Assembly: GCA_021151685.1 (NCBI GenBank)
Contig: JAGKWS010000055.1
Location: 1 to 26,043 of the forward strand
Direction of reading: 5' to 3'
Length of the DNA stretch: 26,043 nucleotides
From: Chitinophagaceae bacterium
GTDB lineage: Bacteria; Bacteroidota; Bacteroidia; Chitinophagales; Chitinophagaceae
Made by a program: the position numbers and the translations under genes. Shown here piece after piece: positions 20,278 to 26,043 of this stretch (its first letter is position 1; each line of letters begins with the position of its first letter). Below the pieces are notes generated by a model. It ran no database searches. It saw only the letters and a list, made by a program, of their open reading frames with translations, and was not told the DNA's origin.

Positions 20278-21962
20278 TGTGCCGATACCTGATGGCGTTT
20301 TTGTTGCTGTGCAGCCACCTGGTTGCAGCACAAAAGCCTGTACTATACACGCCCGAAGAGACTGCCATGCTGCAAAAGATAGCGAAAGAGAAAAGCCCCG
20401 ACTCTCTGTGCTACGCCAATGCCGATCTCGCCACCTATTATTTCAATAATGGATATTTTGCTGACGCACAGCAATACTACCTTGCCAGCCTGCGCTATGC
20501 CGAGCAGATAAACAAACGAATTTCCATCACATCGGCCTGCAATAACATTGCCTGCTCCTACAACGAAATGGGGAAACCCGATGAGGCCATCCCTTTTAGC
20601 AAGCGCGCTATAGAAAAGGGTGCGGGCATGAAGAACAAAGTACACATGTCTTCGTACTACATGACGCTGGGCAACTCGTATCAGATAAAAAGACAGTACC
20701 CCGATGCTATAAAAAACTATGAGATTTCGCTGGATTTGCTCATCCATACCAAAGACTCGTTGGAGGCAGACGTGGCCTACAGAAATATTGGTGTAGCCTA
20801 TCTGGAAACCGGAGAAAAGCAGCGCGCAGTCAGCTATTTCAAAAAAAGCCTGCATTACCGCACCCTGAATGAAGATACACCCAAAATGTTTCAGACAGCA
20901 TGTGGTATTGCCGAGGTGTACAACGACATGCACCGGTACGACTCTGCCGCTATGTATCTGAAATACTGCGATGGGCTGCTGTCTTTCGTCTCCGACATCT
21001 TGTACATGCTGCGCGACTACCACTATGCCCGGTACGATGTGTTTGCCCATACCGGCAAGCTACAGGAAGCTATTGCCGAGTTGCTGGCCTATCAGAAATT
21101 TAAAGACAGCATAGTGAATGAGGACAACCAGCTGGCCATGAGCGAGGAGAAGAACAAATACCTGCTGGAGAAAAAAGACGGAGAGGTGACCATACAGCGC
21201 GAAATAGCCACACGCGAAAAGAATACGCGGGTGCTGTTGTCGGTGGTGCTGGTAGTATCTGTACTGGCATTGGTGGCGTTTATCTTCTGGCTGCGGGGCA
21301 GGCAACGCACCCGGCTGGCCGAGGCCGAACTGAAACGGCAGGAAGGTGAGCGCAACATGATGATAGAGGGACAGGAAAACGAGCGCAAGCGCATAGCCCG
21401 CGAGCTGCACGATGGGCTGGTACAAGAGCTTACCGCCATTGCCATCAACCTGCAAAGCAGCACTGTGGTAGACAAACAGCAGATTATAGACAAAGTGACA
21501 CAGGCCGCACGCGAGGCCCGCAACATAGCCCATCAGATGATGCCGGTGAGCCTGATGCAACTGGGGCTCATCAATGCACTGCAAGACCTTTTTCAGCAAA
21601 CATACACCCCATTGGGCATTGGGTACGAGTTCGAGCATTTTACAAATACTGATGGCCTTACAGATACTGTGAGCGTAAGCCTGTACCGCATATGTCAGGA
21701 GTTGGTAGCCAACTCGGTAAAACATGCGGGTGCCACGCTGGTACACGTATTGCTGCGCCAGACCCCACAACAAATAATGCTGGTGTTTGAAGACAACGGA
21801 AAAGGATTTGATGTAACACTGAACCGTACCGGCATAGGCATGGTAAGCATCACCAGCCGGGTGCGCTACCTCAATGGCGAAATATCGTTCGATTCGGACG
21901 ATGGTGCCGGCACCACAGCCATTGTGAAGATACCCTTGCACAACCCACCAACAACCGCATAA
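20274..21962 (+). CDS. TPR sensor histidine kinase, HisKA_3 type (copy B)
   Basis: A 562-aa kinase with the same architecture as copy A: signal sequence (MMCRYLMAFLLLCSHLVAAQ), periplasmic TPR-like repeats (for example LGNSYQIKRQYPDAIKNYEISLDLL), one span (about 320-341), coiled coil, and RKRIARELHDGLVQELTAIAINL with His379. The HATPase part has ELVANSVKHAGA and EDNGKGFDV. Two blocks are identical at the DNA level with copy A: 53 nt (21591-21643 versus 17220-17272) and 46 nt (21817-21862 versus 17446-17491). The sensor region is far more diverged. An intrinsic terminator follows the stop. Confidence 0.92.
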   Translation: MMCRYLMAFLLLCSHLVAAQKPVLYTPEETAMLQKIAKEKSPDSLCYANADLATYYFNNGYFADAQQYYLASLRYAEQINKRISITSACNNIACSYNEMGKPDEAIPFSKRAIEKGAGMKNKVHMSSYYMTLGNSYQIKRQYPDAIKNYEISLDLLIHTKDSLEADVAYRNIGVAYLETGEKQRAVSYFKKSLHYRTLNEDTPKMFQTACGIAEVYNDMHRYDSAAMYLKYCDGLLSFVSDILYMLRDYHYARYDVFAHTGKLQEAIAELLAYQKFKDSIVNEDNQLAMSEEKNKYLLEKKDGEVTIQREIATREKNTRVLLSVVLVVSVLALVAFIFWLRGRQRTRLAEAELKRQEGERNMMIEGQENERKRIARELHDGLVQELTAIAINLQSSTVVDKQQIIDKVTQAAREARNIAHQMMPVSLMQLGLINALQDLFQQTYTPLGIGYEFEHFTNTDGLTDTVSVSLYRICQELVANSVKHAGATLVHVLLRQTPQQIMLVFEDNGKGFDVTLNRTGIGMVSITSRVRYLNGEISFDSDDGAGTTAIVKIPLHNPPTTA

Positions 21963-21971
21963 TGCTACCTG

Positions 21972-21998
21972 CGCCAGCCACTTCGGCTGGCGTTTTTT
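21972..21998 (+). terminator. Intrinsic terminator after kinase B
   Basis: CGCCAGCC (21972-21979), a 5-nt loop, GGCTGGCG (21985-21992) and six T residues. It separates the regulator/kinase operon from the small-protein operon, as in copy A. Confidence 0.88.
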
Positions 21999-22016
21999 AT
22001 CAAAATACGCAATTCG

Positions 22017-22033
22017 ACGTAGGCATTTTACGC
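22017..22033 (+). promoter_or_regulatory. Operator candidate upstream of small-protein operon B
   Basis: ACGTAGGCATTTTACGC differs from the copy A site at one base and holds the same CGTA-N7-TACG symmetry. Its last base is 36 nt before the TTTTG at 22070, exactly the spacing seen in copy A, while the flanking spacer sequence has diverged. Confidence 0.6.
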
Positions 22034-22069
22034 TGCCATACTGAAAGCCACCCCATATAATGTTTTCAC

Positions 22070-22075
22070 TTTTGC
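22070..22075 (+). promoter_or_regulatory. TTTTGC -7-type element of small-protein operon B
   Basis: CACTTTTGCTGTA matches the copy A element. The GTG start lies 25 nt after the first T, one base more than in copy A. Confidence 0.45.
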
Positions 22076-22094
22076 TGTATTCAAAAACAGTAAG

Positions 22095-22439
22095 GTGTTG
22101 AACGTGTTGAATGGTATCTGGCAATGCAGCAGCGTAGAACCCATAGGGGCCAATACGGCCGGCTGTGTTTTGTCTATGACGCTGCACATACGCAGCCCTG
22201 TGGGCAATGGCCCATGCACCGGCACACTGCTGCGGCAAGAGCTGTGGCCCGGCCATTGCCGCCGTGTGTGCTTGCCTGTACGTATAGAAATGGCCAGTTG
22301 CCAAACAATTATTCGCCTGCTGGACCATCATCATGTAGCCATAGACGAGCTGAAGATTGTGGCCATAGGCACCAATCACTTACAAGTCAATTCCACCATT
22401 AGCCACCAAACAATCATATTCAAAAAAGAAAATTTATGA
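22095..22439 (+). CDS. Conserved 114-aa protein of the duplicated module (copy B)
   Basis: This is the paralogue of the protein at 17860, with 85 of 114 residues identical by hand count. The best kept parts are GIWQ.SSVEP, MTLHIRSPVG, LLRQE.WPG.CRR, SCQTIIRLLDHH and the C-terminal SHQTI.FKKE. Copy B has extra cysteines (in QCSS, GCVL and GPCTG). The length is the same, with no gaps, and silent changes dominate, so both genes are under selection. GTG start, ATGA overlap with the exported-protein gene, and no export signal. The function is unknown; constant coupling to the exported protein suggests a chaperone, anti-activator or partner role, which is only inference. Confidence 0.75.
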   Translation: MLNVLNGIWQCSSVEPIGANTAGCVLSMTLHIRSPVGNGPCTGTLLRQELWPGHCRRVCLPVRIEMASCQTIIRLLDHHHVAIDELKIVAIGTNHLQVNSTISHQTIIFKKENL

Positions 22440-23470
22440 TGAAACAATTATTGCTTTGCAGCACCCTGCTGATAACCGGTGCTACAAATATGAATGCACA
22501 AAGCAAGAGCCGAATGGTAGGGTACAAAGTGTTGGTAGATAATCCGGATAAGTTGCGACCCGGATTTGTTTGCCTCGACATACTTACGGCCGATACCTGG
22601 AACACCAGCTCATTTATGGGGTATGGTTTGCGCAGCGGTTTCAATGCAAGCAAATTCGGATCTGTTTCATTCGATTATCGAAAAGGATATCTGGGGGCCA
22701 AACAAAAAGCGATAGAGCTGGGAGGAGCGTTAAATCTGATTTCATCAAGAAAGAAAAAACCGACGTTTGTGGTGATGTCTTCCTCCACATTTTCATTGGG
22801 CAATAAAATGTTCATGAAAAACAGTGGCATAGAAGTGTCTGCCACGAGAAAAACCGTATTGCAGGCGCGTGGTGGCATTGTCTCTTTCAAAACTCCGATA
22901 GAAATACCTACAGGCAATGTAAGCAAAGCTGAAAGAAGTGTTTTCTATATGAACAAAGATACCAGCACTATCAAAATTGGTACAGGCAAGGGGTATAGAG
23001 GCGTAAACGGGTTTGACGGCATCATGCGCATGCAGACATACTATGTAGGAATGAGTGTAACAACAATGCGCAATGTAGTGTTGTCTTATGACGAGGGAGT
23101 TGCTTCGAATACAAACAGCTTTACATTCTTTTTCGATATTCTGACTGGAGGCGATCCGCGATTTACAGATCTTACCTACAAATACACTGCTTCAAGTCTC
23201 AGCCTTAACGACTTTCCGGTTGGCGCTACACCCGAGGACTACGCAGTGTCTGTAACCAATGTAAAGAACGTGGGATGGCGTACCGGTTGGGAAGCTAAAA
23301 GCTATTCTGGTTTGGCTATGAGCTACAAGGTAGAGTTCGGCTCCCGGCCCGGGTTTAAGGAACGAAGCGGCATATTATCAGCCAATAGCTATCTGTTGCT
23401 CACGGCCGGTTTTGGTATAGGTGTTGGCAAGCCCTTAAAGAAATTGATAAACGAAAAAGGAGACCAATAA
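22436..23470 (+). CDS. Exported protein of the duplicated module (copy B)
   Basis: This 344-aa paralogue of the copy A protein has a signal peptide (MMKQLLLCSTLLITGATNMNAQ). Conserved parts are spread along the whole length: ADTWNTSS.MGYG, FDYRKGYLG.KQ.AIELGGALNL, ARGGI.SF, YYVG.S, GVASN, LTGGDP, GWR.GWEAK and EFGSRPG. The region about residues 95-185 is more variable. Base use is more AT-rich than copy A (for example AAA/GAA-rich stretches), hinting at different histories or relaxed codon bias. An outer-membrane beta-barrel is possible. It is followed by a good terminator, where copy A has the inserted hairpin element. Confidence 0.8.
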   Translation: MMKQLLLCSTLLITGATNMNAQSKSRMVGYKVLVDNPDKLRPGFVCLDILTADTWNTSSFMGYGLRSGFNASKFGSVSFDYRKGYLGAKQKAIELGGALNLISSRKKKPTFVVMSSSTFSLGNKMFMKNSGIEVSATRKTVLQARGGIVSFKTPIEIPTGNVSKAERSVFYMNKDTSTIKIGTGKGYRGVNGFDGIMRMQTYYVGMSVTTMRNVVLSYDEGVASNTNSFTFFFDILTGGDPRFTDLTYKYTASSLSLNDFPVGATPEDYAVSVTNVKNVGWRTGWEAKSYSGLAMSYKVEFGSRPGFKERSGILSANSYLLLTAGFGIGVGKPLKKLINEKGDQ

Positions 23471-23489
23471 ATTATTGTACTTTGCAGTG

Positions 23490-23522
23490 GTTGCGGGTCG
23501 GTCTGGCCCGCAACTGTTTTTT
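23490..23522 (+). terminator. Intrinsic terminator of operon B
   Basis: GTTGCGGG (23490-23497), a 9-nt loop, CCCGCAAC (23507-23514), then TGTTTTTT. It starts 19 nt after the stop at 23470. Confidence 0.85.
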
Positions 23523-23574
23523 ATATTAGAAGGCGGCAAAAAGGCGAAAAAAATAATTCACACGATTATTCACA

Positions 23575-23601
23575 TTGAATACAACAAATTACTTACCTTT
23601 G
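23575..23601 (+). promoter_or_regulatory. Promoter TTG-N16-TACCTTTG for rpmI-rplT
   Basis: TTG at 23575-23577 and the exact TAnnTTTG match TACCTTTG at 23594-23601. The rpmI ATG follows after 20 nt. Confidence 0.6.
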
Positions 23602-23621
23602 CCGTCCAAATTCAGATTATC

Positions 23622-23819
23622 ATGCCAAAGATAAAGACGCACTCACGTGCTAAAAAGACGTTCAGGGTTACAGGTACAGGCAAAATTCGCAGATACAAGG
23701 CGTTTAAGAGCCACCTGCTTACCAAGAAGTCTAAGTCCCGCAAGCGTCACCTGCGCATTCATGGCCTGGTGCACCCAAGCAACGCCCGTCTTGTGAAAAA
23801 GATGCTGGTACTTGCTTAA
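23622..23819 (+). CDS. rpmI: 50S ribosomal protein bL35
   Basis: A 65-aa highly basic protein, MPKIKTHSRAKKTFRVTGTGKIRR..., with the bL35 signature KTH..AKKRF-like N-terminus and the C-terminal LRIHGLVHPSNARLVKKML. Length is exactly typical. The frame is open back to 23475, but the ATG at 23622 gives the universal MPK.KTH start and lies behind a clear promoter. It is followed after 94 nt by rplT. The infC gene usually found just upstream in this operon is absent here. Confidence 0.97.
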   Translation: MPKIKTHSRAKKTFRVTGTGKIRRYKAFKSHLLTKKSKSRKRHLRIHGLVHPSNARLVKKMLVLA

Positions 23820-23913
23820 TACCATTGCCGGTTAGCCCGTAAAGAAATATTATTATTCAGAAATAAAAAAACTCCCCCACCAGCAATCCCCGGGGGAATA
23901 AAATTTAGAAGTT

Positions 23914-24258
23914 ATGCCACGTTCGGTAAATGCAGTTGCATCACGCGCGAGAAGAAAGAAGATACTGAAAGCCGCTAAAGGCTTCTACGGCAAGCGTAAA
24001 AACGTCTATACCGTAGCCAAAAACGTACTGGAAAAAGGTCTTGGTTACAAATTCGTTGGTCGTAAGCTGAAAAAGCGCGATTACAGGTCTCTGTGGATCG
24101 TACGTATCAACGCTGCCGTACGCGAAGAAGGTCTTAGCTACTCTCAGTTCATGCACAAGCTGAGCGAAGCAGGTATAGACCTGAACCGCAAAGTTCTGGC
24201 CGACCTCGCTATGAACGAGCCAGAATCGTTCAAGGCATTGGTTGCTAAAGTAAAGTAA
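23914..24258 (+). CDS. rplT: 50S ribosomal protein bL20
   Basis: A 114-aa bL20, MPRSVNAVASRARRKKILKAAKGFYGKRKN..., with the long basic N-terminal helix that enters 23S rRNA. The globular C-terminal part contains RDYRSLWIVRINAAVREEGLSYSQFMHKL and LNRKVLADLAMNEP. bL20 is needed for early large-subunit assembly and often represses its own operon. The 94-nt gap before it has a C-run/G-run pair (TCCCCC and GGGGGA near 23875-23898) that could form a leader hairpin, though this is weak. A terminator follows. Confidence 0.98.
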   Translation: MPRSVNAVASRARRKKILKAAKGFYGKRKNVYTVAKNVLEKGLGYKFVGRKLKKRDYRSLWIVRINAAVREEGLSYSQFMHKLSEAGIDLNRKVLADLAMNEPESFKALVAKVK

Positions 24259-24282
24259 TTTACTACACCTCTTTTATAGCAT

Positions 24283-24311
24283 AATAGCCGGCACAAAACG
24301 TGTCGGCTATT
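24283..24311 (+). terminator. Terminator after rplT
   Basis: AATAGCCGGCAC (24283-24294), a 5-nt loop, GTGTCGGCTATT (24300-24311) with one G-T pair, followed by TGTGTTTTG. Confidence 0.75.
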
Positions 24312-24605
24312 TGTGTTTTGTATGTGTGGGGTGTTATACGCCACCATGCCCTGCTACTCATACACATTGTGCCAACCCAAAAAGAATATTTGTGCCAACA
24401 ACACAAGCATTTCGAGGCCATAATGATAACCTCAAAAGACTTGTATTAGTACCGGTGTTGGGGCAAGTGTAGAGCCTGATTGAACTTTATTTGAATGTAT
24501 TAGTGACGTAGTAGACTTGTTGGAGTGGCGGACTTTATGTTGCCATTTTCATTTAGCATGGAAGTATTCTGCTCAAAACATGGCAGATCCCGCAGCTATT
24601 GTCCC
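24312..24605. other. Intergenic spacer with a repeat-like fragment
   Basis: No convincing gene is seen in this part of the 347-bp gap between rplT and the convergent lipoprotein. AGAGCCTGATTGAACTTTAT at 24471 matches the left end of the 19229-19391 hairpin element at 17 of 21 positions (24471-24491), but no matching right end was found. It may be a decayed copy or chance. Confidence 0.3.
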
Positions 24606-25052
24606 TTAGTAGGTATGGTAAATATCGTCCAATGTCCAGATATCGCTGGTGCCATGTCTGTCGCCCCTTACCCATACTATGCTGTCCTTGGCATAGAAAT
24701 AGGCAACGCCACTGCTGCTACCATACAGGTAATAGTATTTGGCACCGCCAAAGTAGTGTACCTGTTTTGTACTGTCAGACGATTCATAATCGAGACTATT
24801 GCTACCAATAAGTATGCGGCTATCATCTACCCGCGTCAGTGCAAACGTAGTATCAGCAAGGTTCCAGTCTTCATATACAGGTGTAGGGTAGTGCATACCA
24901 GATGCCTCGTAATGGTGATGGCCGCGCCAGTTGCGGGTACGGTCTATGCCGGTAGTAAATGTAGCTGGGGTAACCTGCTCCCTGGTTTTGTGGCACGATG
25001 CAGCCATCAGAAACATGAGCATAAAGAGCAGTGAGGTGCGGGCATGTATCAT
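24606..25052 (-). CDS. Small lipoprotein of a tandem pair (copy 1)
   Basis: A 148-aa predicted lipoprotein: signal sequence MIHARTSLLFMLMFLMAASC with lipidated Cys20, then HKTREQVTPATFTTGIDR. The mature protein is rich in Tyr, Asp and His. It has the striking RNWRGHHHYEASGMHYPTP (about 40-58) and ends AYFYAKDSIVWVRGDRHGTSDIWTLDDIYHTY. No known family comes to mind. The His-rich segment could bind metal, which is speculative. A close paralogue lies 272 bp upstream on the same strand. No Asp/Glu directly after the Cys is seen (the residue is His), so in Bacteroidota terms surface export is undecided. Confidence 0.8.
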   Translation of the reverse strand: MIHARTSLLFMLMFLMAASCHKTREQVTPATFTTGIDRTRNWRGHHHYEASGMHYPTPVYEDWNLADTTFALTRVDDSRILIGSNSLDYESSDSTKQVHYFGGAKYYYLYGSSSGVAYFYAKDSIVWVRGDRHGTSDIWTLDDIYHTY

Positions 25053-25083
25053 GGGGGCCTATTTTAGCTGAATACATTTATTT

Positions 25084-25105
25084 CTTTGCAAATATCATGC
25101 CATAT
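25084..25105 (-). promoter_or_regulatory. Promoter block shared by the lipoprotein pair (copy 1)
   Basis: The minus strand reads TGGCATGATATTTGCAAAG, with GATATTTG (25089-25096) as a near-match -7 box and a TTG at 25117-25115, 18 nt upstream. The same block occurs before copy 2. TTTGCAAA is itself palindromic. No gene is seen in the spacer 25053-25324. Confidence 0.45.
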
Positions 25106-25324
25106 CTTGGCAGGCAATACCCGGTGTGTACACTCATATCTAAGACTATTGCACCCGGTCTATGCGGCACACACCCCGAAGCAGATTTGCATATACGAGC
25201 CATCGCAATAACGCTTGTTGGTCAATACTCCTACATTAGCAAAATATCGTCACCTTCCGCTTGCCGGTTTCATGGCATTGTGCATCTTTTAATGGTCAGG
25301 TTAGCATACACCATTTACGGCCAA

Positions 25325-25768
25325 TCAGTAAGTGTGGTATACATCGTCCAGTATCCATATGTCGTTGGTGCCATGCCTGTCACCTCTAACCCATACAATA
25401 CTGTCCTTTGCATAGAAGTAAGCAATACCACTGCTCATGTGGCTACTGTAGTAAATCCGGGCACCACCAAAATAGTGTACCTGTTTTCTACTGTCAGACG
25501 ATTCGTAATCGAGTGTGAGATTACCTATTACAATTTGGGTGTCGTTCAGCCTTGTTAACGCAAATGTAGTGTCTGGCAGGTCCCAGTCTTCCTTTATTGG
25601 TGTAGGAAAGTGCATGCCACTCGCTTCGTAATGATGATGGCCACGCCAGTTGCGGGTACGGTCTATACCGGTAGTAAATGTAGCCGGGGTTACCTTTTCT
25701 TTGGTTTTGTGGCACGATGCGGCCAACGAGAATAAAATTGTAGCTATTACAAATATGCGGATATACAT
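25325..25768 (-). CDS. Small lipoprotein of a tandem pair (copy 2)
   Basis: A 147-aa paralogue of the preceding lipoprotein: signal sequence MYIRIFVIATILFSLAASC (Cys19), then HKTKEKVTPATFTTGIDR, RNWRGHHHYEASGMHFPTP, QVHYFGG and AYFYAKDSIVWVRGDRHGTNDIW. The 40 residues from SCHKT to PTP differ at only three positions, and the C-terminal 30 are almost identical, while the middle (about 58-110) is more variable. The two genes are a tandem duplication, each with its own promoter block. Function is unknown. Confidence 0.8.
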   Translation of the reverse strand: MYIRIFVIATILFSLAASCHKTKEKVTPATFTTGIDRTRNWRGHHHYEASGMHFPTPIKEDWDLPDTTFALTRLNDTQIVIGNLTLDYESSDSRKQVHYFGGARIYYSSHMSSGIAYFYAKDSIVWVRGDRHGTNDIWILDDVYHTY

Positions 25769-25806
25769 TAGGTGGCTTTTCTATTTGGCAAACGTACTAT
25801 AATGAA

Positions 25807-25826
25807 ACTTTGCAAATTTATGCCAG
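25807..25826 (-). promoter_or_regulatory. Promoter block shared by the lipoprotein pair (copy 2)
   Basis: The minus strand reads TGGCATAAATTTGCAAAG, holding an exact TAnnTTTG match (TAAATTTG, 25813-25820), aligned with the copy 1 block. A second candidate downstream is TTG (25815-25813)-N16-TACGTTTG (25796-25789). The conserved block is the better supported of the two. Confidence 0.45.
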
Positions 25827-25847
25827 GTTATCAGTGCAGTTTTCATG

Positions 25848-25878
25848 TCCAAAATGCAACGCATGTCCGCATAATGGA
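25848..25878. repeat. Imperfect inverted repeat, counterpart of 156-196
   Basis: TCCAAAATGC (25848-25857) and GCATAATGGA (25869-25878) pair at 8 of 10 positions. The arms resemble the inner part of the perfect hairpin at 156-196 and occupy a similar place upstream of the mirrored gene. Confidence 0.4.
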
Positions 25879-25926
25879 AACCCATTCCACGCAGTAGACA
25901 CTTTCACACCCGTGCCAAAACAATGT

Positions 25927-25943
25927 ACATTGATTATCAATGT
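25927..25943 (+). promoter_or_regulatory. Palindromic operator candidate ACATTGA-N3-TCAATGT
   Basis: A perfect 7-bp-arm inverted repeat. Its core ATTGA-N3-TCAAT matches 117-129 in the left-hand mirrored region, with the same 11-nt distance to the TTGGCACG block. Confidence 0.5.
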
Positions 25944-25952
25944 ATTACATTT

Positions 25953-25967
25953 TTGGCACGTAGTTGG
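25953..25967 (+). promoter_or_regulatory. Conserved promoter block TTGGCACGTAGTTGG
   Basis: Identical to the block at 105-91 on the minus strand and also 73 nt before the ATG. The A-rich leader that follows (AACAAAAACA...AACGAACTACA) is also shared with the left end. Confidence 0.55.
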
Positions 25968-26025
25968 TAATACTACTGGCATAACACAAACAAACAACTA
26001 ACAAAAACATACAAAACGAACTACA

Positions 26026-26043
26026 ATGAAAAACATCATCAAG
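26026..26043 (+). CDS. 5' tip of an unidentified gene leaving the window on the right
   Basis: The six visible codons encode MKNIIK, the same as the minus-strand gene at the left edge, behind the same type of upstream region. Too short to identify. The two are inferred to be paralogues transcribed away from each other. Confidence 0.6.

Larger units (their letters stand above)
15214..23470 (+). repeat. Tandem duplication of a four-gene two-component module
   Basis: Copy A (15214-19229) and copy B (19579-23470) carry the same genes in the same order: response regulator, sensor kinase, 114-aa protein, exported protein. They also share the same non-coding signals: RR promoter, terminator after the kinase, 17-bp element, TTTTGC box. 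By hand count the regulators are 174/215 identical and the 114-aa proteins 85/114. The exported proteins look roughly half identical. The copies are separated by a hairpin element and an AT-rich spacer. Confidence 0.9.

Noticed and set aside
21060..22379. Long minus-strand open frame (439 codons)
   Set aside because: It lies opposite kinase B and the small-protein gene, and has the low-complexity shadow composition typical of this codon usage. The plus-strand genes are clearly real.
15214..23470. Phage or integrative element explanation for the duplicated module
   Set aside because: No integrase, transposase, tRNA or direct-repeat boundary is visible. The similarity is explained by tandem duplication.
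24525..25558. Plus-strand frames of 169 and 175 codons
   Set aside because: Antisense shadows of the two lipoprotein genes, which have lipoboxes, paralogy and promoter blocks on the minus strand.

Overview
The window looks like chromosomal DNA of a Bacteroidota bacterium, probably near the Chitinophagaceae. The signs are AT-rich spacers with TAnnTTTG-type -7 boxes, no clear Shine-Dalgarno sites, families common in that phylum (DUF1569, DUF2490, DUF6691-type YeeE, TPR histidine kinases), and signal peptides ending in AQ. No rRNA, tRNA or CRISPR array was seen.

Layout. (1) 1-32 is the 5' tip of a minus-strand gene (MKNIIKSLAI...). A mirror-image copy of its regulatory region lies at the right end (25848-26025), ahead of a plus-strand gene that also begins MKNIIK, so the window is bounded by two outward-facing related genes. 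(2) 240-5177 holds a possible structured RNA leader, a double-GNAT acetyltransferase, a secreted Ere/ChaN-like protein, an unknown 204-aa protein, a 102-aa HTH-like protein, a DUF1569 protein, and an overlapping PabA/TrpG-type amidotransferase and CvpA pair. (3) 5475-11532, all minus strand, holds a TPR histidine kinase, a YoaK/DUF1275 membrane protein, a DUF2490 outer-membrane protein, two YeeE/YedE half-transporters, a rhodanese and a TauE/SafE exporter. The last four form a sulfur-handling group. A near-identical 14-bp palindrome lies in front of both the rhodanese and tauE-like genes. (4) 11717-15161, plus strand, holds a Dcm-like cytosine methyltransferase, a polytopic membrane protein, and a membrane protein/winged-helix regulator pair.

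(5) 15214-23470 is the most striking part: a four-gene module present twice in tandem. Each copy has a NarL/LuxR response regulator overlapping a TPR sensor kinase, then an intrinsic terminator, then a shared 17-bp element (ACGTAGSCATTTTACGC) exactly 36 nt upstream of a TTTTGC promoter element, then a GTG-start 114-aa protein whose stop overlaps the start of a roughly 343-aa exported protein (ATGA overlap). I recognise neither of the last two proteins. The model is that each two-component system controls its neighbouring small-protein/exported-protein operon. A hairpin (MITE-like) element sits between the last stop codon and the terminator of copy A.

(6) 23622-24258 is rpmI-rplT. (7) 24606-25768 is a tandem pair of paralogous small lipoproteins on the minus strand, followed by the right-hand mirrored regulatory region and gene start.
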